This document shows, piece after piece, positions 55,901-64,000 of a stretch of DNA of 64,000 nucleotides. The notes below the pieces were generated by a model. That model was not told the origin of the DNA, did no database searches, and was given only the letters and a program-made list of their open reading frames with translations. The first letter of the stretch is position 1. Every line of letters begins with the position of its first letter. The stretch lies in the NCBI GenBank assembly GCA_012934845.2, contig WNNJ02003564.1, forward strand, positions 62,001-126,000, read 5' to 3'. This DNA is from Pomphorhynchus laevis (lineage: Eukaryota; Acanthocephala; Palaeacanthocephala; Echinorhynchida; Pomphorhynchidae). Both the position numbers and the translations under genes were made by a program.

Positions 55901-57064
55901 TACTCCTACCAGGTCTGTCCGTCCATCACTTATACGTAATCGTTTTCCTTCGCGCGATCGATGCATTATCAAATCTAATTTAAAGTTTCCGAATCTGTTT
56001 CTCCTCAATGTCGCCTCGATGATGATGTATCTGCTTTCAGGTCCATCCTAGCAACCATTCTTCCTGATGACAATCCATCCCTCTTCAATAATATCGCTCG
56101 TGTATCCTTTATTCGTTTAAACAAATCCACTAAATCCAATCATCTCAGTCATCCACTCCTAAAAATCGTTTTCCGACATAGTTCACATGATTCATCGTAT
56201 ATTATTTATTACTTAATGCATTAAAATTGAATTTTAATTATAAATTTTAATTATAAATTTTATCATTTAAAAATATAAATTGTATAGAATGTTTTATAAT
56301 CTTTATTATTTATAATTATTTATCTTTATTTTTATTTATATATAGTATAAAATAAATATACTCAGTTAGCTGATCTGATTTATTGTCTGTTATAAAATTT
56401 TAATTTGCTTAAAAACTGATTTGGACGGTCTTGCCGTAGATTCTAATTTATTCTTTCTTTAACTACATCTCATTTCGACATATCATTTTCGTTTTTATTA
56501 TTATCATGTTTGTTTTTACTTACCACAATCCTTTGGATGGATTACAATTCAGATAAATCCTCACTACAATCACATCTAACTGTACTAGTATCGATTATAA
56601 ATAAATATTATTAACGTGCTATGCTATATATTGTATCTACATGATCTACTAAAGTTCATACTGTCAGATTCTTCGTTATTAATTCTATGTTATATAATCA
56701 TTTATTATTTATAAATATTTATCTTTATTTTTAATTTATGTATAGTATAAATCACGTATACTCAGTTATCTGATTTGTAAAATTGTGTAAAAATCAATTT
56801 GTTCACAATATTGTTACGTGATTTATCGATCCACTTACCGTTAAATCCGACATCAAAGCTATCGTGTTGCAATGCGTCGTGAACATGAAGGATATTGAAT
56901 TCCGATTTGTTATTCATCGGGATGTTCCTTCCTTAAATGGCGCTTACATATTAAACAGGACAGGAGAAAACAAGAAATTAACCTGTTTCAGTTAACCAGG
57001 TAATAGTCATAATCAATGCACAAACGATTGATATAAAGAAAAGTGCAATAAACAGTCCTTTCAT
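43801..57064 (-). CDS. Multi-exon gene for a secreted or membrane protein with an Asp-box (beta-propeller) segment
   Basis: Minus-strand exons, in transcript order: 57064-56983, 56931-56839, [gap], 49750-49664, 49617-49559, 49511-49451, 49350-49258, [possible gap], 46397-46330, 46285-46147, 46096-45807, 44511-44360, 44303-44217, 44041-43981, 43935-43801, continuing beyond. Borders are GT-AG and phases fit within each run. The first exon begins MKGLFIALFFISIVCALIM, a signal peptide or signal anchor. The joint of the 45807 and 44511 exons reads FIYRTSDYGQTWITLG, an Asp-box (SxDxGxTW) as in VPS10/sortilin, sialidase and some CatSper auxiliary propellers. Later exons are Cys-bearing (HCKETFVW; LGCDQRYSDK). 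The family is not recognised; a sortilin-like or CatSper-auxiliary-like ectodomain is a guess. At least one exon between 56.8 and 49.8 kb is missing, because the phases there do not join. Linking the 57-kb exons to the rest is inference. Confidence 0.66.
43981..44041 (-). CDS. Asp-box gene, exon ILPIIKNAK...
   Basis: ILPIIKNAKIQSNFPLILN between acceptor tttctag and the strong donor gtgagt. Followed by a 45-bp intron. Confidence 0.6.
44217..44303 (-). CDS. Asp-box gene, exon IYKLPTSM...
   Basis: IYKLPTSMSELSETMHIPKV then AKIQVKHK. Acceptor atttgtag. The donor gtaaaa was chosen because it fits the phase of the next exon; without splicing the frame runs on as GKIQIWVLTEYVKAT and stops. Confidence 0.55.
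44360..44511 (-). CDS. Asp-box gene, Asp-box exon
   Basis: TSDYGQTWITLGRYKCDSDP, ILFVGNVYNVIHCKETFVW, RLYNLSLFSIN. TSDYGQTW is a canonical Asp-box turn of a propeller blade. Of two overlapping donors, AATG/gtgggt keeps the frame of the next exon after a 56-bp intron. Confidence 0.72.
44512..45806. other. Intron of the Asp-box gene with a possible Tc1/mariner relic
   Basis: Around 45.18-45.24 kb the plus strand reads ISKDRSGCPKTIT, resembling the GRPxK hinge of Tc1/mariner transposases. FRDEWQV near 45.46 kb recalls their DE(x)xF block. No TIRs found. The assignment is weak. Confidence 0.3.
45807..46096 (-). CDS. Asp-box gene, long exon leading into the Asp-box
   Basis: Ninety-six codons plus two bases, running HEHRVNTIATTLPEVVTMKQ ... 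NKSAISSYSSKQLIGIGDSV ... NIFFADSIFIY. The last two bases form an Arg codon with the exon at 44511, giving YRTSDYGQTW. The donor gtaaat opens a 1.3-kb intron that holds a possible transposase relic. Confidence 0.7.
46147..46285 (-). CDS. Asp-box gene, exon IYPNNVKVKW...
   Basis: Forty-six codons (IYPNNVKVKWIDGETFIIIY then TEFNNGLQSERIKIIDL). Acceptor ttcatag. The gtaaat donor is weak, but the resulting 50-bp intron and preserved phase support it. Confidence 0.64.
46330..46397 (-). CDS. Asp-box gene, exon DNNVQISLLV...
   Basis: DNNVQISLLVLNDCQLLQIK then DK plus two bases. Acceptor gaaaag, donor gtaagt, then a 44-bp intron. Confidence 0.65.
46670..47065. repeat. Family R repeats, head-to-head pair
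   Basis: A reversed partial unit (46.79-46.92 kb, gattgcat...ggtctcgacg) abuts a forward one (46.92-47.06 kb, gggtcGAAACttgagatGTA...CTGATGAT). A further tail fragment (agtagcgtcatgctgtatca) lies at 46.67 kb. Confidence 0.72.
47066..47440. other. AT-rich intron/intergenic DNA
   Basis: No recognised feature. Confidence 0.4.
47445..48045 (+). repeat. Family R tandem: palindromic junction plus one full and one partial unit
   Basis: The gaaatgtaggtctg box recurs at ~47510 and ~47907 (397-bp step). Between them lie the tail (ctcacagatgcaatcaagtt), a middle (gcatgaaaaacagtgatccg ... gatcagcaccagtgt) and agtaagcagata, the same order as at 1.9-2.25 kb. The left end is a ~58-bp-arm inverted repeat (47451-47508 / 47515-47572). 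Confidence 0.8.
48595..48705 (+). repeat. Family R, diverged short copy
   Basis: ggctCGAAACacgaaatGTAggtgtgggctcactgCTGATAATgtcc keeps all core boxes with one change in CTGATGA. Stem I pairs better here (gtg/cac). Confidence 0.55.
48706..49257. other. AT-rich DNA of the Asp-box gene
   Basis: A possible additional exon (acceptor ttatattacag near 49.2 kb; YYPDSRIINCRKN on the minus strand) could not be phased. Confidence 0.35.
49258..49350 (-). CDS. Asp-box gene, exon EVHGLTLV... (3' border uncertain)
   Basis: The frame EVHGLTLVLPRSTKHILLRF then AYFKALARLFS stays open from the acceptor. It continues past the chosen gtagat donor at 49257, so the true donor may lie further on. A second acceptor (ttatattacag) near 49.2 kb opens a YYPDSRIINCRKN frame that could be the next exon, but its phase does not fit this donor. 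Confidence 0.52.
49451..49511 (-). CDS. Asp-box gene, exon EIAINECSS...
   Basis: Reads EIAINECSSRLHLVGQGNML between acceptor gctattttag and donor gtaagt, ending in phase 0. Confidence 0.67.
49559..49617 (-). CDS. Asp-box gene, exon AACPEIGN...
   Basis: AACPEIGNFLLMSLEDFNF plus two bases. Acceptor aactttag, donor gtatac, then a 47-bp intron. The two leftover bases complete a Thr codon with the next exon. Confidence 0.66.
49664..49750 (-). CDS. Asp-box gene, exon ANELIKYG...
   Basis: Twenty-nine codons, phase 0 in and out: ANELIKYGISSVRDFKSDY then ILLALQQKDK. Acceptor gcttttag, donor gtacat, followed by a 46-bp intron. The strand-like YILLAL is compatible with a propeller blade. Confidence 0.68.
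49751..51355. other. AT-rich intron DNA
   Basis: The 62-codon minus frame at 50962-51150 is Cys/Phe-rich but unrecognised, with no convincing splice borders. Nothing else seen. Confidence 0.35.
51363..51482 (+). ncRNA. Hairpin enclosing a hammerhead-like core (candidate)
   Basis: CAGGAATATTTATTT (51363-51377) and its exact complement (51468-51482) close a ~120-nt element. Inside are a perfect hairpin (tgtttaag/cttaaaca) and CCGAAGA (51419-51425)-TGACG...CGTC-GAAATATT. The ccgaagatgac...gtcGAAAtattgg string resembles the hammerhead motif of Penelope terminal repeats. C replaces U in CUGANGA, so activity is doubtful. Confidence 0.45.
51690..53535 (-). repeat. 177-bp tandem (satellite-like) array, about ten units
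   Basis: The word ggatcaaagaaaagagg recurs every 176-177 bp (first bases near 51864, 52041, 52218, 52394, 52570, 52747, 52924, 53101, 53278, 53454), preceded by a diverged unit. Each unit on the minus strand has CT[G/A]AAGA, a ~5-bp stem II, GAAA, and an AT-rich stem. Single relatives lie at 11.1 kb (+) and 53.95-54.09 kb (-). The array is in an intron of the Asp-box gene, transcribed sense with respect to the ribozyme-like strand. Confidence 0.92.
51722..51749 (-). ncRNA. Hammerhead-like core in the first array unit (candidate)
   Basis: Minus strand: CTGAAGA (51749-51743), an imperfect stem II, GAAA (51725-51722). Core bases fit CUGANGA...GAAA; the next unit (CTGAAGA at 51926-51920) is similar. 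Later units have CTAAAGA and are probably inactive. Confidence 0.45.
53536..53949. other. AT-rich DNA after the array
   Basis: No gene recognised. Confidence 0.4.
53950..54090 (-). ncRNA. Isolated array-related unit with the most complete hammerhead-like fold
   Basis: Minus strand: CTGAAGA (54064-54058), stem II CTAAC/GTTAG with loop TGAG, GAAA (54040-54037), a 2-bp stem III AT/AT around ATCA, TA before the cleavage point, and stem I AAAA/TTTT plus TT/AA around a bulge. Minimal stem III is known from metazoan retrozymes and Penelope-like elements. Confidence 0.5.
54075..54140. repeat. Two adjacent snap-back palindromes
   Basis: gatccagacacta/tagtgtctggatc followed by ctgtagagatc/gatctctacag, both with 2-5-nt loops. 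Confidence 0.8.
54140..54200. repeat. Short dispersed repeat, copy 1 (copy 2 at 58335-58390)
   Basis: tgtgccactggc[a/c]tttgcttgcactgtcgcgtaacg occurs in both places with few differences. Function unknown. Confidence 0.75.
54530..55440 (+). repeat. Clustered family T tails
   Basis: Repeated gttatttattagtcaattcat...tttatttatatatagtataaaa blocks, ending in acgtagactctgttatctga near 54.91 kb and restarting at ~55.14 kb. Only the AT-rich 3' half of family T is present. Confidence 0.6.
55480..56185 (+). mobile_element. LINE 5' portion (candidate): leader plus ORF1-like frame
   Basis: A C-rich leader with acgac/aactaac simple repeats precedes ATG at 55687. In overlapping frames, VTHAPTVSPLNNLHPSVKII and, further on, CRLDDDVSAFRSILATILPD then DNPSLFNNIARVSFIRLNK resemble the ORF1 RNA-binding part of CR1-type LINEs. 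It contains an internal direct repeat (ccactcctgtcacacatgct at 55718 and 55826). Ends abruptly at a family T tail. Confidence 0.5.
56186..56780 (+). repeat. Family T tails with unique spacer
   Basis: Tails end in actcagttagctgatctgat near 56.37 kb and actcagttatctgat near 56.77 kb. The ~300 bp between are not recognised. Confidence 0.55.
56839..56931 (-). CDS. Asp-box gene, candidate exon 2
   Basis: Acceptor atttaag, strong donor gtaagt. Only the frame fixed by the preceding exon is open: RNIPMNNKSEFNILHVHDA then LQHDSFDVGFN. No domain recognised. Confidence 0.55.
56983..57064 (-). CDS. Asp-box gene, candidate first coding exon with signal peptide
   Basis: ATG at 57064-57062, then K-G and a ~20-residue hydrophobic run (FIALFFISIVCALIMTIT), then WLTET. 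Donor gttaat. The 51-bp intron to the next exon has the size typical of this window. Reading upstream of the ATG also stays open, so an internal membrane segment is the alternative. Confidence 0.55.
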
Positions 57065-57119
57065 ATTCCCTCTTCCTTGAGAAACTTTAATTTCCTAAAC
57101 AATTATTTGCACCGCGAAA

Positions 57120-58334
57120 ATTTTGATGGTTTTTAAATTTTTATATTTTTATAATTACAGCTATAATTACACACTAAATCCATAATCTTCTTTTAATTTC
57201 GTTTTGCTGGAAAAAAGAAGAAAATATTTCCCTTTATTTAAAAAATACATCGAAATATTGTTTTTTAATAAAGGGAAATATTTTCTTCTTCTTTCCAATA
57301 AAAATAACGAATAGTTATAACGATTAAGTTACAAACACACTAACTGTGCCACACGTTAATAAAATTGAATCGTGCAAATAAATAAATTTATTTCGAGTCG
57401 ATTAAAAACAAAAATTTAAAGTTTATAAATTTAATAAATTTTAAATTTTATATTTTAGTTTTTAAATTTAATATTTATGTTCCAAAATGAAAATTTGAAG
57501 AATTAACTTTTCATTAACTTTTTGATAAAAATCGTTTACGTACAAGGTGGTGAAATATGAATTGTCATTTAAAATTGTTTCGCTTTCTGTGAAATTTCAA
57601 AATCATTTTTTCACCATCTTTGAAATTTTTAGATATTTTTCTAAATATCTAAAAATTAACAACCCAAGCTACTCAATAATTTATTTGAGAGGTGATAATC
57701 GATGTGTTCACGCATTGATGATTTGATGGTTTCTAATTCGCTAAATTTGAAGAACAACTTCAATGAGACTTCGAGACTACGATTATCAGTTGATAATTGC
57801 TGATCATCAACTGAGAATTACATGAAAAAGTCATCGTAACTGCGGCCACGAATACAACCACAAATATGCACTTTATATGGCTCGATATCAAGAGTTAATG
57901 ACGCTCTTGATATGACATGTATAAATAGTCAATGTTGCAATTATCTCATCTTTATTGTTAATATCTTCAGCAAGATGAAAGCAATCGAATATTTAATAAT
58001 TTTTATAATAATTTATTTCTTATAATAAATTATTATAATTTATTAAATATAAAAAAAATTTAATTAAATAAATTAAAATATTAATTTATAAATATTAATA
58101 AATATTTATAAAAAAAATTTAATTAAATAAATTTAAATATTAATTTATAAATATTAATAAATATTAATTTTAGATCTACAATATAAAGATTACTGTAGTC
58201 TTACACTGCGTCAAAATGTTGTCGCATTTTTTCATATATTCTAGACTTGATAATAAAATAATAATTAAATTTGTAATTATTTTCATTGTATTTAAAATAT
58301 AGTATATATTCTACAAAGAAGCTTCGCTAGTTAT
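57120..58334. other. AT-rich DNA upstream of the Asp-box gene
   Basis: Contains an imperfect inverted repeat at 57.19-57.30 kb (aagaagaaaatatttccctt / aagggaaatattttcttctt). If the first-exon call is right, this holds the promoter; no motif was identified. Confidence 0.35.
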
Positions 58335-58640
58335 CCGAATTGAAAATGTGCCACTGGCCTTTACTTGCACTGTCGCGTAACGAGTTTTATAATTAATAAA
58401 TAGAAATTTTTTTAATAGCAAATTTATATAAATATAAATTGTATAAAATCTTATACAATTATTTATTATTCATATTTACTTATCTTTATTTTTAAATTAT
58501 ATAAAATACGTACACCCAGTAGTCGGATCTGATTATAGTATATTTACTGTCTATCCTAAAAATAGTTCACTTAATATATAATATATAATTAAAAATTATA
58601 TAAAATACGTAGACTCAGTTATCTGACCTGATTTAAAGGT
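58335..58640 (+). repeat. Short dispersed repeat copy 2 plus two family T tails
   Basis: tgtgccactggcctttactt at 58.35 kb; tails ending acgtacacccagtagtcgga (58.52 kb) and acgtagactcagttatctga (58.62 kb). Confidence 0.6.
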
Positions 58641-58984
58641 TCTAGATAAGAATTATGATTTATTAATAATTTAATAACAATTTATGTAATCGATATATAT
58701 GTATTTATATATCATTTTAAACAAATGTATTTTTATTATATTTCTTTGATAATAAAATTAGTTTATAATTAATTAGTTAAATAATTAATTAATTATTTAA
58801 ATTATTAATTAATTAATTAGTTTATAATTAATTAGTTCATAAAATAATTTATTTTATAAATTATTTCTTTGATAATATAATGAATTATTAAATTATTAAA
58901 TTGGCATTTTTAAACAGGATCAATATAACCTGATCAATATAACCAAATATAAACAAATATAACCTTATCAATATAACCAAATTA

Positions 58985-59090
58985 TAATACTAGCATCATA
59001 AGAAACAAAGTGTACATTTTGTTCATTTTATCTTCCAATTTGATAAACAAATTGTACGTTTTGTTTCTGATGATACTAGCATTAGCACTA
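58985..59090. repeat. Inverted repeat, ~37-bp arms
   Basis: atactagcatcataagaaac...tgtacattttgtt is mirrored by aacaaattgtacgttttgtt...gatactagcat. Confidence 0.75.
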
Positions 59091-59521
59091 GCCAAATATA
59101 AAATTAAATTTGGGTTTATTGATCCAACTCCAAAATTCCAAATAATGGATTCGTTATAGCAAATCTAAATCAAATTGAAACCTTTAATGCGCAAAGAGGC
59201 CGTAAACACCACCTCAAAATCAAACATTCAAAAACCTTCTTCATTATCCAGTTTGTATAATCTTGCTTGCTATCATCTCTTCTTTATTCGAGTGAATGCT
59301 TCGTTTCCTATTAAATTCAATAATTTCTTTAATTTGTAACAGTTAAGTAAGAATTGATGTACAGAACTATAAATAGCAAAAGTGATGTGCCAATCGACAT
59401 ATTCGCTATTCTACTTTATCTTTATGCATTTACATAAGTCTAACAGATCTGCGTTCAAATTCAAGAATATAAATATTTAAGCAGACATCCTACAATCCTA
59501 TCTAAAGATCTGGTGTCTACG

Positions 59522-59616
59522 ATCTGGTAAAACATTGATGTTTTACCAGATATGTATTCATCGTATGAATACATATCTGACTTAAACTCTCAAGTCAGAA
59601 GTGACTTAAGAGTTTA
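59522..59616. repeat. Three consecutive snap-back hairpins
   Basis: ATCTGGTAAAACAT (loop tg), AGATATGTATTCAT (loop cgt) and TTAAACTCTCAAGTCA (loop gaag, one mismatch) are each followed by their complement, head to tail with 4-bp overlap between the first two. Confidence 0.9.
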
Positions 59617-61177
59617 ATCTCTTTTAAATTAACTTAACTAAAATTCTAATATTTTTTTGACTGCCGTTTTCAATATAGTTTACATTCTAAATAAAATTGT
59701 TAATATTAATATTATTATTAATTATTATAATTAATAATAATATTTTCAATAATAAAATTATAATTATAAATCATTATTAAATGATAATGTACTATATTAT
59801 GGCAATGATAATCATCAGGTTTATCATCATTATTATAACGACATTTTGATATAATTAATATTTGCATCATTATGTATTCCTTAATGCAATTAAAAAATTA
59901 TTAATAATCGAGTTTTATGAAGTTATGTTATTATTATGTTATATTATTACATTTATATTATTCACATTTTAAGTTATATTTAAGTTATAGCAATAACTAA
60001 ATTGTAGCTTTTTAATATTTTTGATATTAGGTTCATATAATAAGGATTAATTTTCATTTATTTATTGAATTCACAAAATAGCATTGACATTCATTTAAAT
60101 GTCAATTCGAAAATGTATAAAGAATATTCACTTATTTTGTAATTTTTAATTATTCGATTATTATTTTATAATATTTGATATTAGTTTAATTCCGATTCTA
60201 TAAATGTTTAAAATAACTTTATAACAATTTTTATTTATTTAACATTTATTTATTAATAATCAATTTATTTATTAATTTATTTATTTTCATTTATTTATGT
60301 TTTATTTATTAGTAATAGATTAAGTCAATTATTTTAAGTAAATTATTCATTTATTTTAGCCAAATAAGGAAGCTAAACCTACCCGAAATAGCTACACTAC
60401 CGATTAAGGCTTGGTAGTGTTTTGCATTATCTAATCGCTAGTATTAATGAAGATATTAAAATATTTCTTATCATTGGCTTAAGTTATCTAAAAATATAAT
60501 ATATTTGCAATTGTTAAATTATAATTTAGTTTAAATTGTAAAAGTGTAATAAATCACAATTAAAAAAATCATTTTTTGATCAAATAAAAATTAAGAACTC
60601 TAAGTATAGATGTTTTTGTTAAAGCCACCGCATAGAACTTCCAAGTCATAGAACTTCCAAGTATATTTAAGTATAAAATAAGAATTCCAATAACAGCATA
60701 TACAATTTATATTAAATGAGAGCGATGATATAATGATATACTATTTCTGTCATCATGAAAATATAGTTTAATACCAAATAGTTTAATAAAACAATAATCA
60801 TTTAAATTTTATAATTTTAAATTATTAACTTAAACAAATTTGCATCTTAAATTTTAATGTCATATTTTGGTGTTTAAATTGTCATATCATCTTTGCACTT
60901 GCGTTGGATGCAATTTGTGCATCCATGCAATTTGGATGAAATGGACTACATTGGTATAATGTGCTACATTTTCACCATCACTATGAAAGGAATAATATAA
61001 GTTTGTAAGCTAACATATAATATCAGTTTGTAAGTTAAATAATATAATTAATTATAATTGATTCAATTATATAATATACAATGTTATATTATATTCAATA
61101 TTATTATAATAATATAATTGATTCATATAATGTAATATTATATGATTCATATAATATTATAATATTATAATTAAAAA
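59617..61177. other. AT-rich intergenic DNA
   Basis: A short block of gcatccatgcaatttggatg near 60.92 kb is not repeated elsewhere. No gene recognised. Confidence 0.4.
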
Positions 61178-61251
61178 ATGAGTGTTGTTACTACGTCAAA
61201 GCTATCAAAGGAAAGCGAAATAATGCTCAATTCTCCAGCAAATGCAGAAAA
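61178..61251 (+). CDS. Candidate first exon of an unidentified gene
   Basis: ATG at 61178 in an AT-rich leader, 24 codons (MSVVTTSKLSKESEIMLNSP ANAE) plus two bases. A gtaggt donor starts a 43-bp intron ending cgagag. This tiny intron matches those in the two larger genes. No family recognised. Confidence 0.5.
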
Positions 61252-61294
61252 GTAGGTATGTTTTTTTAACTTCTTCTGATTTCACTCCCGAGAG

Positions 61295-61436
61295 GGAACT
61301 TCCCCCGTTACCAAAATTAGCTAACTGAGAGACTATTGAACAACTAGAGCTTCTGGAAAGGCAGAGTTTATTTAACACCTTTCTTAGTGAGGTTTACTGG
61401 CATGTTCAAAAAGATAATTATCTTCAAATGTGTTAA
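61295..61436 (+). CDS. Candidate second exon with one in-frame TGA
   Basis: Joined to the previous exon the frame reads K-ELPPLPKLAN, TGA (61326-61328), ETIEQLELLERQSLFNTFLS, EVYWHVQKDN and stops at 61434. The part after the TGA is charged and helix-like, as a real protein would be. A CGA-to-TGA change in a decaying gene, a sequence error, or TGA recoding would all explain it. No selenocysteine-type hairpin was sought or seen. Confidence 0.42.
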
Positions 61437-63871
61437 ATATTATGAGACTAAAATTAAAATATATTTTGCCACACCAAATTTGGTCAAGAGTTATAATATA
61501 ATGTGTTATATTATAATAAAACACATATTTTTTAAATTACATAATAAAATATTTATTATAAAAAATAAATATTAAAATAAATAATTAATTTTTAAAAATA
61601 AATAAAAATATGATAATGAGCTGCATATAAATATATTTTTTGTAAAATATATTTATTTTATTTATTTTTATATAAACATATTATAGTATCTATGGGATTT
61701 AAATAATACAGCAAGCATTAAATAATTCTTTTAAATAAGAATTATTAATAACTTTTATTTATAAATTAACAAAATAATATTAATTTTAGCCTATAAATTT
61801 TGATTTGTATCAGTTCTATTTGTTTATAGAATGATATAAATAAAGATATTAATTAATATTAAATGATATTAATATACTTAAAATTATTATACTTATTATT
61901 TACAAATTGGCTCATTTAAGCAAAGATATCTTTACAACACATTAAATTTATTATTAGTTTAACTATTTCATAATTTTACCTTTCAATTTTTGATTTTTTA
62001 AATTAAAAGTTGAAATAATTGAAATAATAAACTTTTGAAAGTCTTTAAAATTAAAATTTGTCTTTTGGCTAAATCGTCGATTGTGATAATCAATTTTAAG
62101 TTTAAAGATTAAACGAATATTACATCAAGTAATATTCGAATATTCGAATATTCGAATATTTCTAATCAAAATCCAAAACAATAATTAAGAATTTATGAAT
62201 AATTTGAAATTAATACAATAAATTTTAGCAAAAGTTCACATTGCTTGTATATTATAATATTTTTATCCTTTTTTATTTTTCAAATCTTTTAAATTTGAAA
62301 GTTAAAATAAGGCAATGATGTAGAAAGCAACGGACAAAATGCAGTATGCTTTGGCAGGTGCACATTTTAAATTTGGCGAAAATCAATTGACTGTTTACGT
62401 GTAAATGTATTTTTACACCCAAAGAATCCTTATCAGATCAAGGGTCGACGCTTATATACCCAGTTCCGATGTGGTAAGTCTAATAACAAGACTTACTAAG
62501 CGAATATTTTTTCAGTTTGTTTTATATAAAATTCTGAAATGATATCTTAATAATTTTAATTTGTTGTAGCTCTATTAGCTTTTATTATGTTGTCATTCAA
62601 CGTGGATAGTTATAAAATTTTGAAATGAAAATACCCTTAGCATTACTTAACATTAAAACTAATATAAAAACTATATTTAGCATAATTACCTGCTTTATTT
62701 ATTATTACCTGATTTATAAAACTAATGTCAGGTTTTATAATTATTAAAAAGAACAAATATTTACACTTTATTTGATATTTGTTTATGTAACTGATAATTA
62801 AAATAGTAATCATGTAATTATTGCAAAGAACAAATATTGAACTTTTGAGTCATTAGATTTTGAAACATTATTTCAAAAAATTTTAAAAAATATTTATTCA
62901 CTAAACAAGTTTTAATTGCTAATTAATAATCTTCTCACATAATTAATACAGCAATTTGTCATACAAACGCATGCATATAATGGTATTTTAGATCTTATTA
63001 TTAAATGAGTATTCTTTCAGTGAACTGATCTGATATATCAAATTGTCAGTAAGTTTTGTAAATATAATGTGATGTTCATATGAATGCTACCGAAATGTTA
63101 TCATGTTGACATCCATTTGCAGTTTTCTTACTGCATTTATTGATCTTTCTTGAGGCAAGGATAATTTTTTCTGTTTTAATTAAATAAAACTCTGAATGGT
63201 TCAGTTGATACACACATTTGACGAATATTAATTTCCTATTCCCAAACTGCTGCTTTAATGTAAGCAGTAACAAGTGATGATAAAATATATGCTGTGGCTA
63301 GAAAATCATCACTTGCACTCGATCGATTAATATTTCACATTTTAGAATTATATATATTTCTCGTTTTAAAATGATATGGAAGTTACTAATACAAAATTTA
63401 CGATTTAAAATCAAGTATTATCATTTTTGTTCATTAAATAATGTATAAAATTTATTTTAAAATACATAATTAAAGAAAATATGTATTAAAATAATTATAT
63501 TATTGTAGAACGATGTAAATAATTAAGGGATAATAAATATATAGGTATAATATAATAATATAAATATTTGTTAATTATTGGCTATTTGATAATAATGATT
63601 TTGTCTTTGTATTTAATTGTTTCCTTTAATATATTGAGATATAATATATAATATAATATATTATTATATATAATATAATATAAAATATTAATTTATTTAA
63701 AATATACTGAGATATACTCACATATCATAATTATATTAATTATATTACGATAATATATTACACCAAAGTAATTGTTGTTTTTGAATAGGTTAATATATAC
63801 TGAGATATACCCACATATCATAATTATATTATATTTATTATACTCACATATCGTAATTATATTTTGAATAG
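61437..63871. other. AT-rich DNA, two weak exon-like patches
   Basis: Around 62.32-62.48 kb, KATDKMQYALAGAHFKFGEN then QLTVYV follows an acceptor-like gatgtag on the plus strand. At 63273-63076 the minus strand reads QQFGNRKLIFVKCVYQLNHS. Neither is recognised or phased. Confidence 0.3.
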
Positions 63872-63993
63872 GTTATCGTTCACATGATGCTGATCAACGG
63901 TATTTATTTTGTACCATTGAATTATTTTATATCAATGGATTAGTAGAAATGATGAGAAAGCGTCATGCTTTGATGCCATTTTTATTTGTTTGA
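63872..63993 (+). CDS. Candidate terminal exon at the right edge
   Basis: After an acceptor (ttttgaatag), 39 codons are open: YRSHDADQRYLFCTIELFYI then NGLVEMMRKRHALMPFLFV, stop at 63991. Composition is less AT-rich than the surroundings. A near-copy of the acceptor lies about 85 bp upstream. Not recognised; link to the 61.2-kb exons unknown. Confidence 0.38.
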
Positions 63994-64000
63994 TATCTCT

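Overview
The window is nuclear DNA from a very AT-rich animal. It carries a spliced X11/Mint (APBA-type PTB-PDZ-PDZ) adaptor gene, a family known only from animals. GT-AG introns fall in two sizes: about 43-56 bp, or several kb and packed with mobile elements. No prokaryotic features are seen. The species cannot be named from sequence; the compact introns and divergent proteins would suit a small or parasitic invertebrate (inference).

Layout. 1-3,000: relics of a nuclease-bearing non-LTR retroelement and an inverted copy of a hammerhead-like repeat (family R). 3,047-25,924 (+): X11/Mint-like gene, ten inferred exons; the PTB exons lie at 10.0-15.1 kb and the two PDZ domains at 15.2-25.9 kb. 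Its large introns hold tandem repeats, Penelope-like terminal repeats, a foldback MITE, an intron-less ubiquilin-like fragment, and a 5-kb nuclease-bearing retroelement itself invaded by a CR1-like LINE and a Penelope-like (GIY-YIG) fragment. 26-43 kb: a tRNA-derived SINE with a 36-bp target-site duplication, a TIR element, LINE and Penelope-like relics, and segmental duplications. 43,801-57,064 (-): a second spliced host gene, with a signal-peptide first exon and an Asp-box (beta-propeller) segment; thirteen exons are phase-compatible in the stretches where they adjoin. It is interrupted by repeats including family R, a 177-bp tandem array and Penelope-like terminal repeats. 57-64 kb: mostly AT-rich intergenic DNA with a candidate two-exon gene start at 61.2 kb and a candidate last exon at the right edge.

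The most unusual content is a cluster of small structured repeats. (1) A 177-bp tandem array whose minus strand carries a CUGANGA / stem II / GAAA hammerhead-like core, related to a single copy just upstream of a Penelope-like ORF at 11.1 kb. (2) Family R, ~380-400 bp units with CTGATGAG and CGAAAC arranged as a type II permuted hammerhead. (3) A 120-nt hairpin at 51.4 kb enclosing another hammerhead-like core. (4) A Penelope-like terminal repeat with a potential pseudoknot whose helix 1 changes on both sides between copies. Together they look like a retrozyme/Penelope ribozyme ecosystem. None is proven active. No LTR retrovirus, Polinton or other capsid- or envelope-bearing element was recognised.
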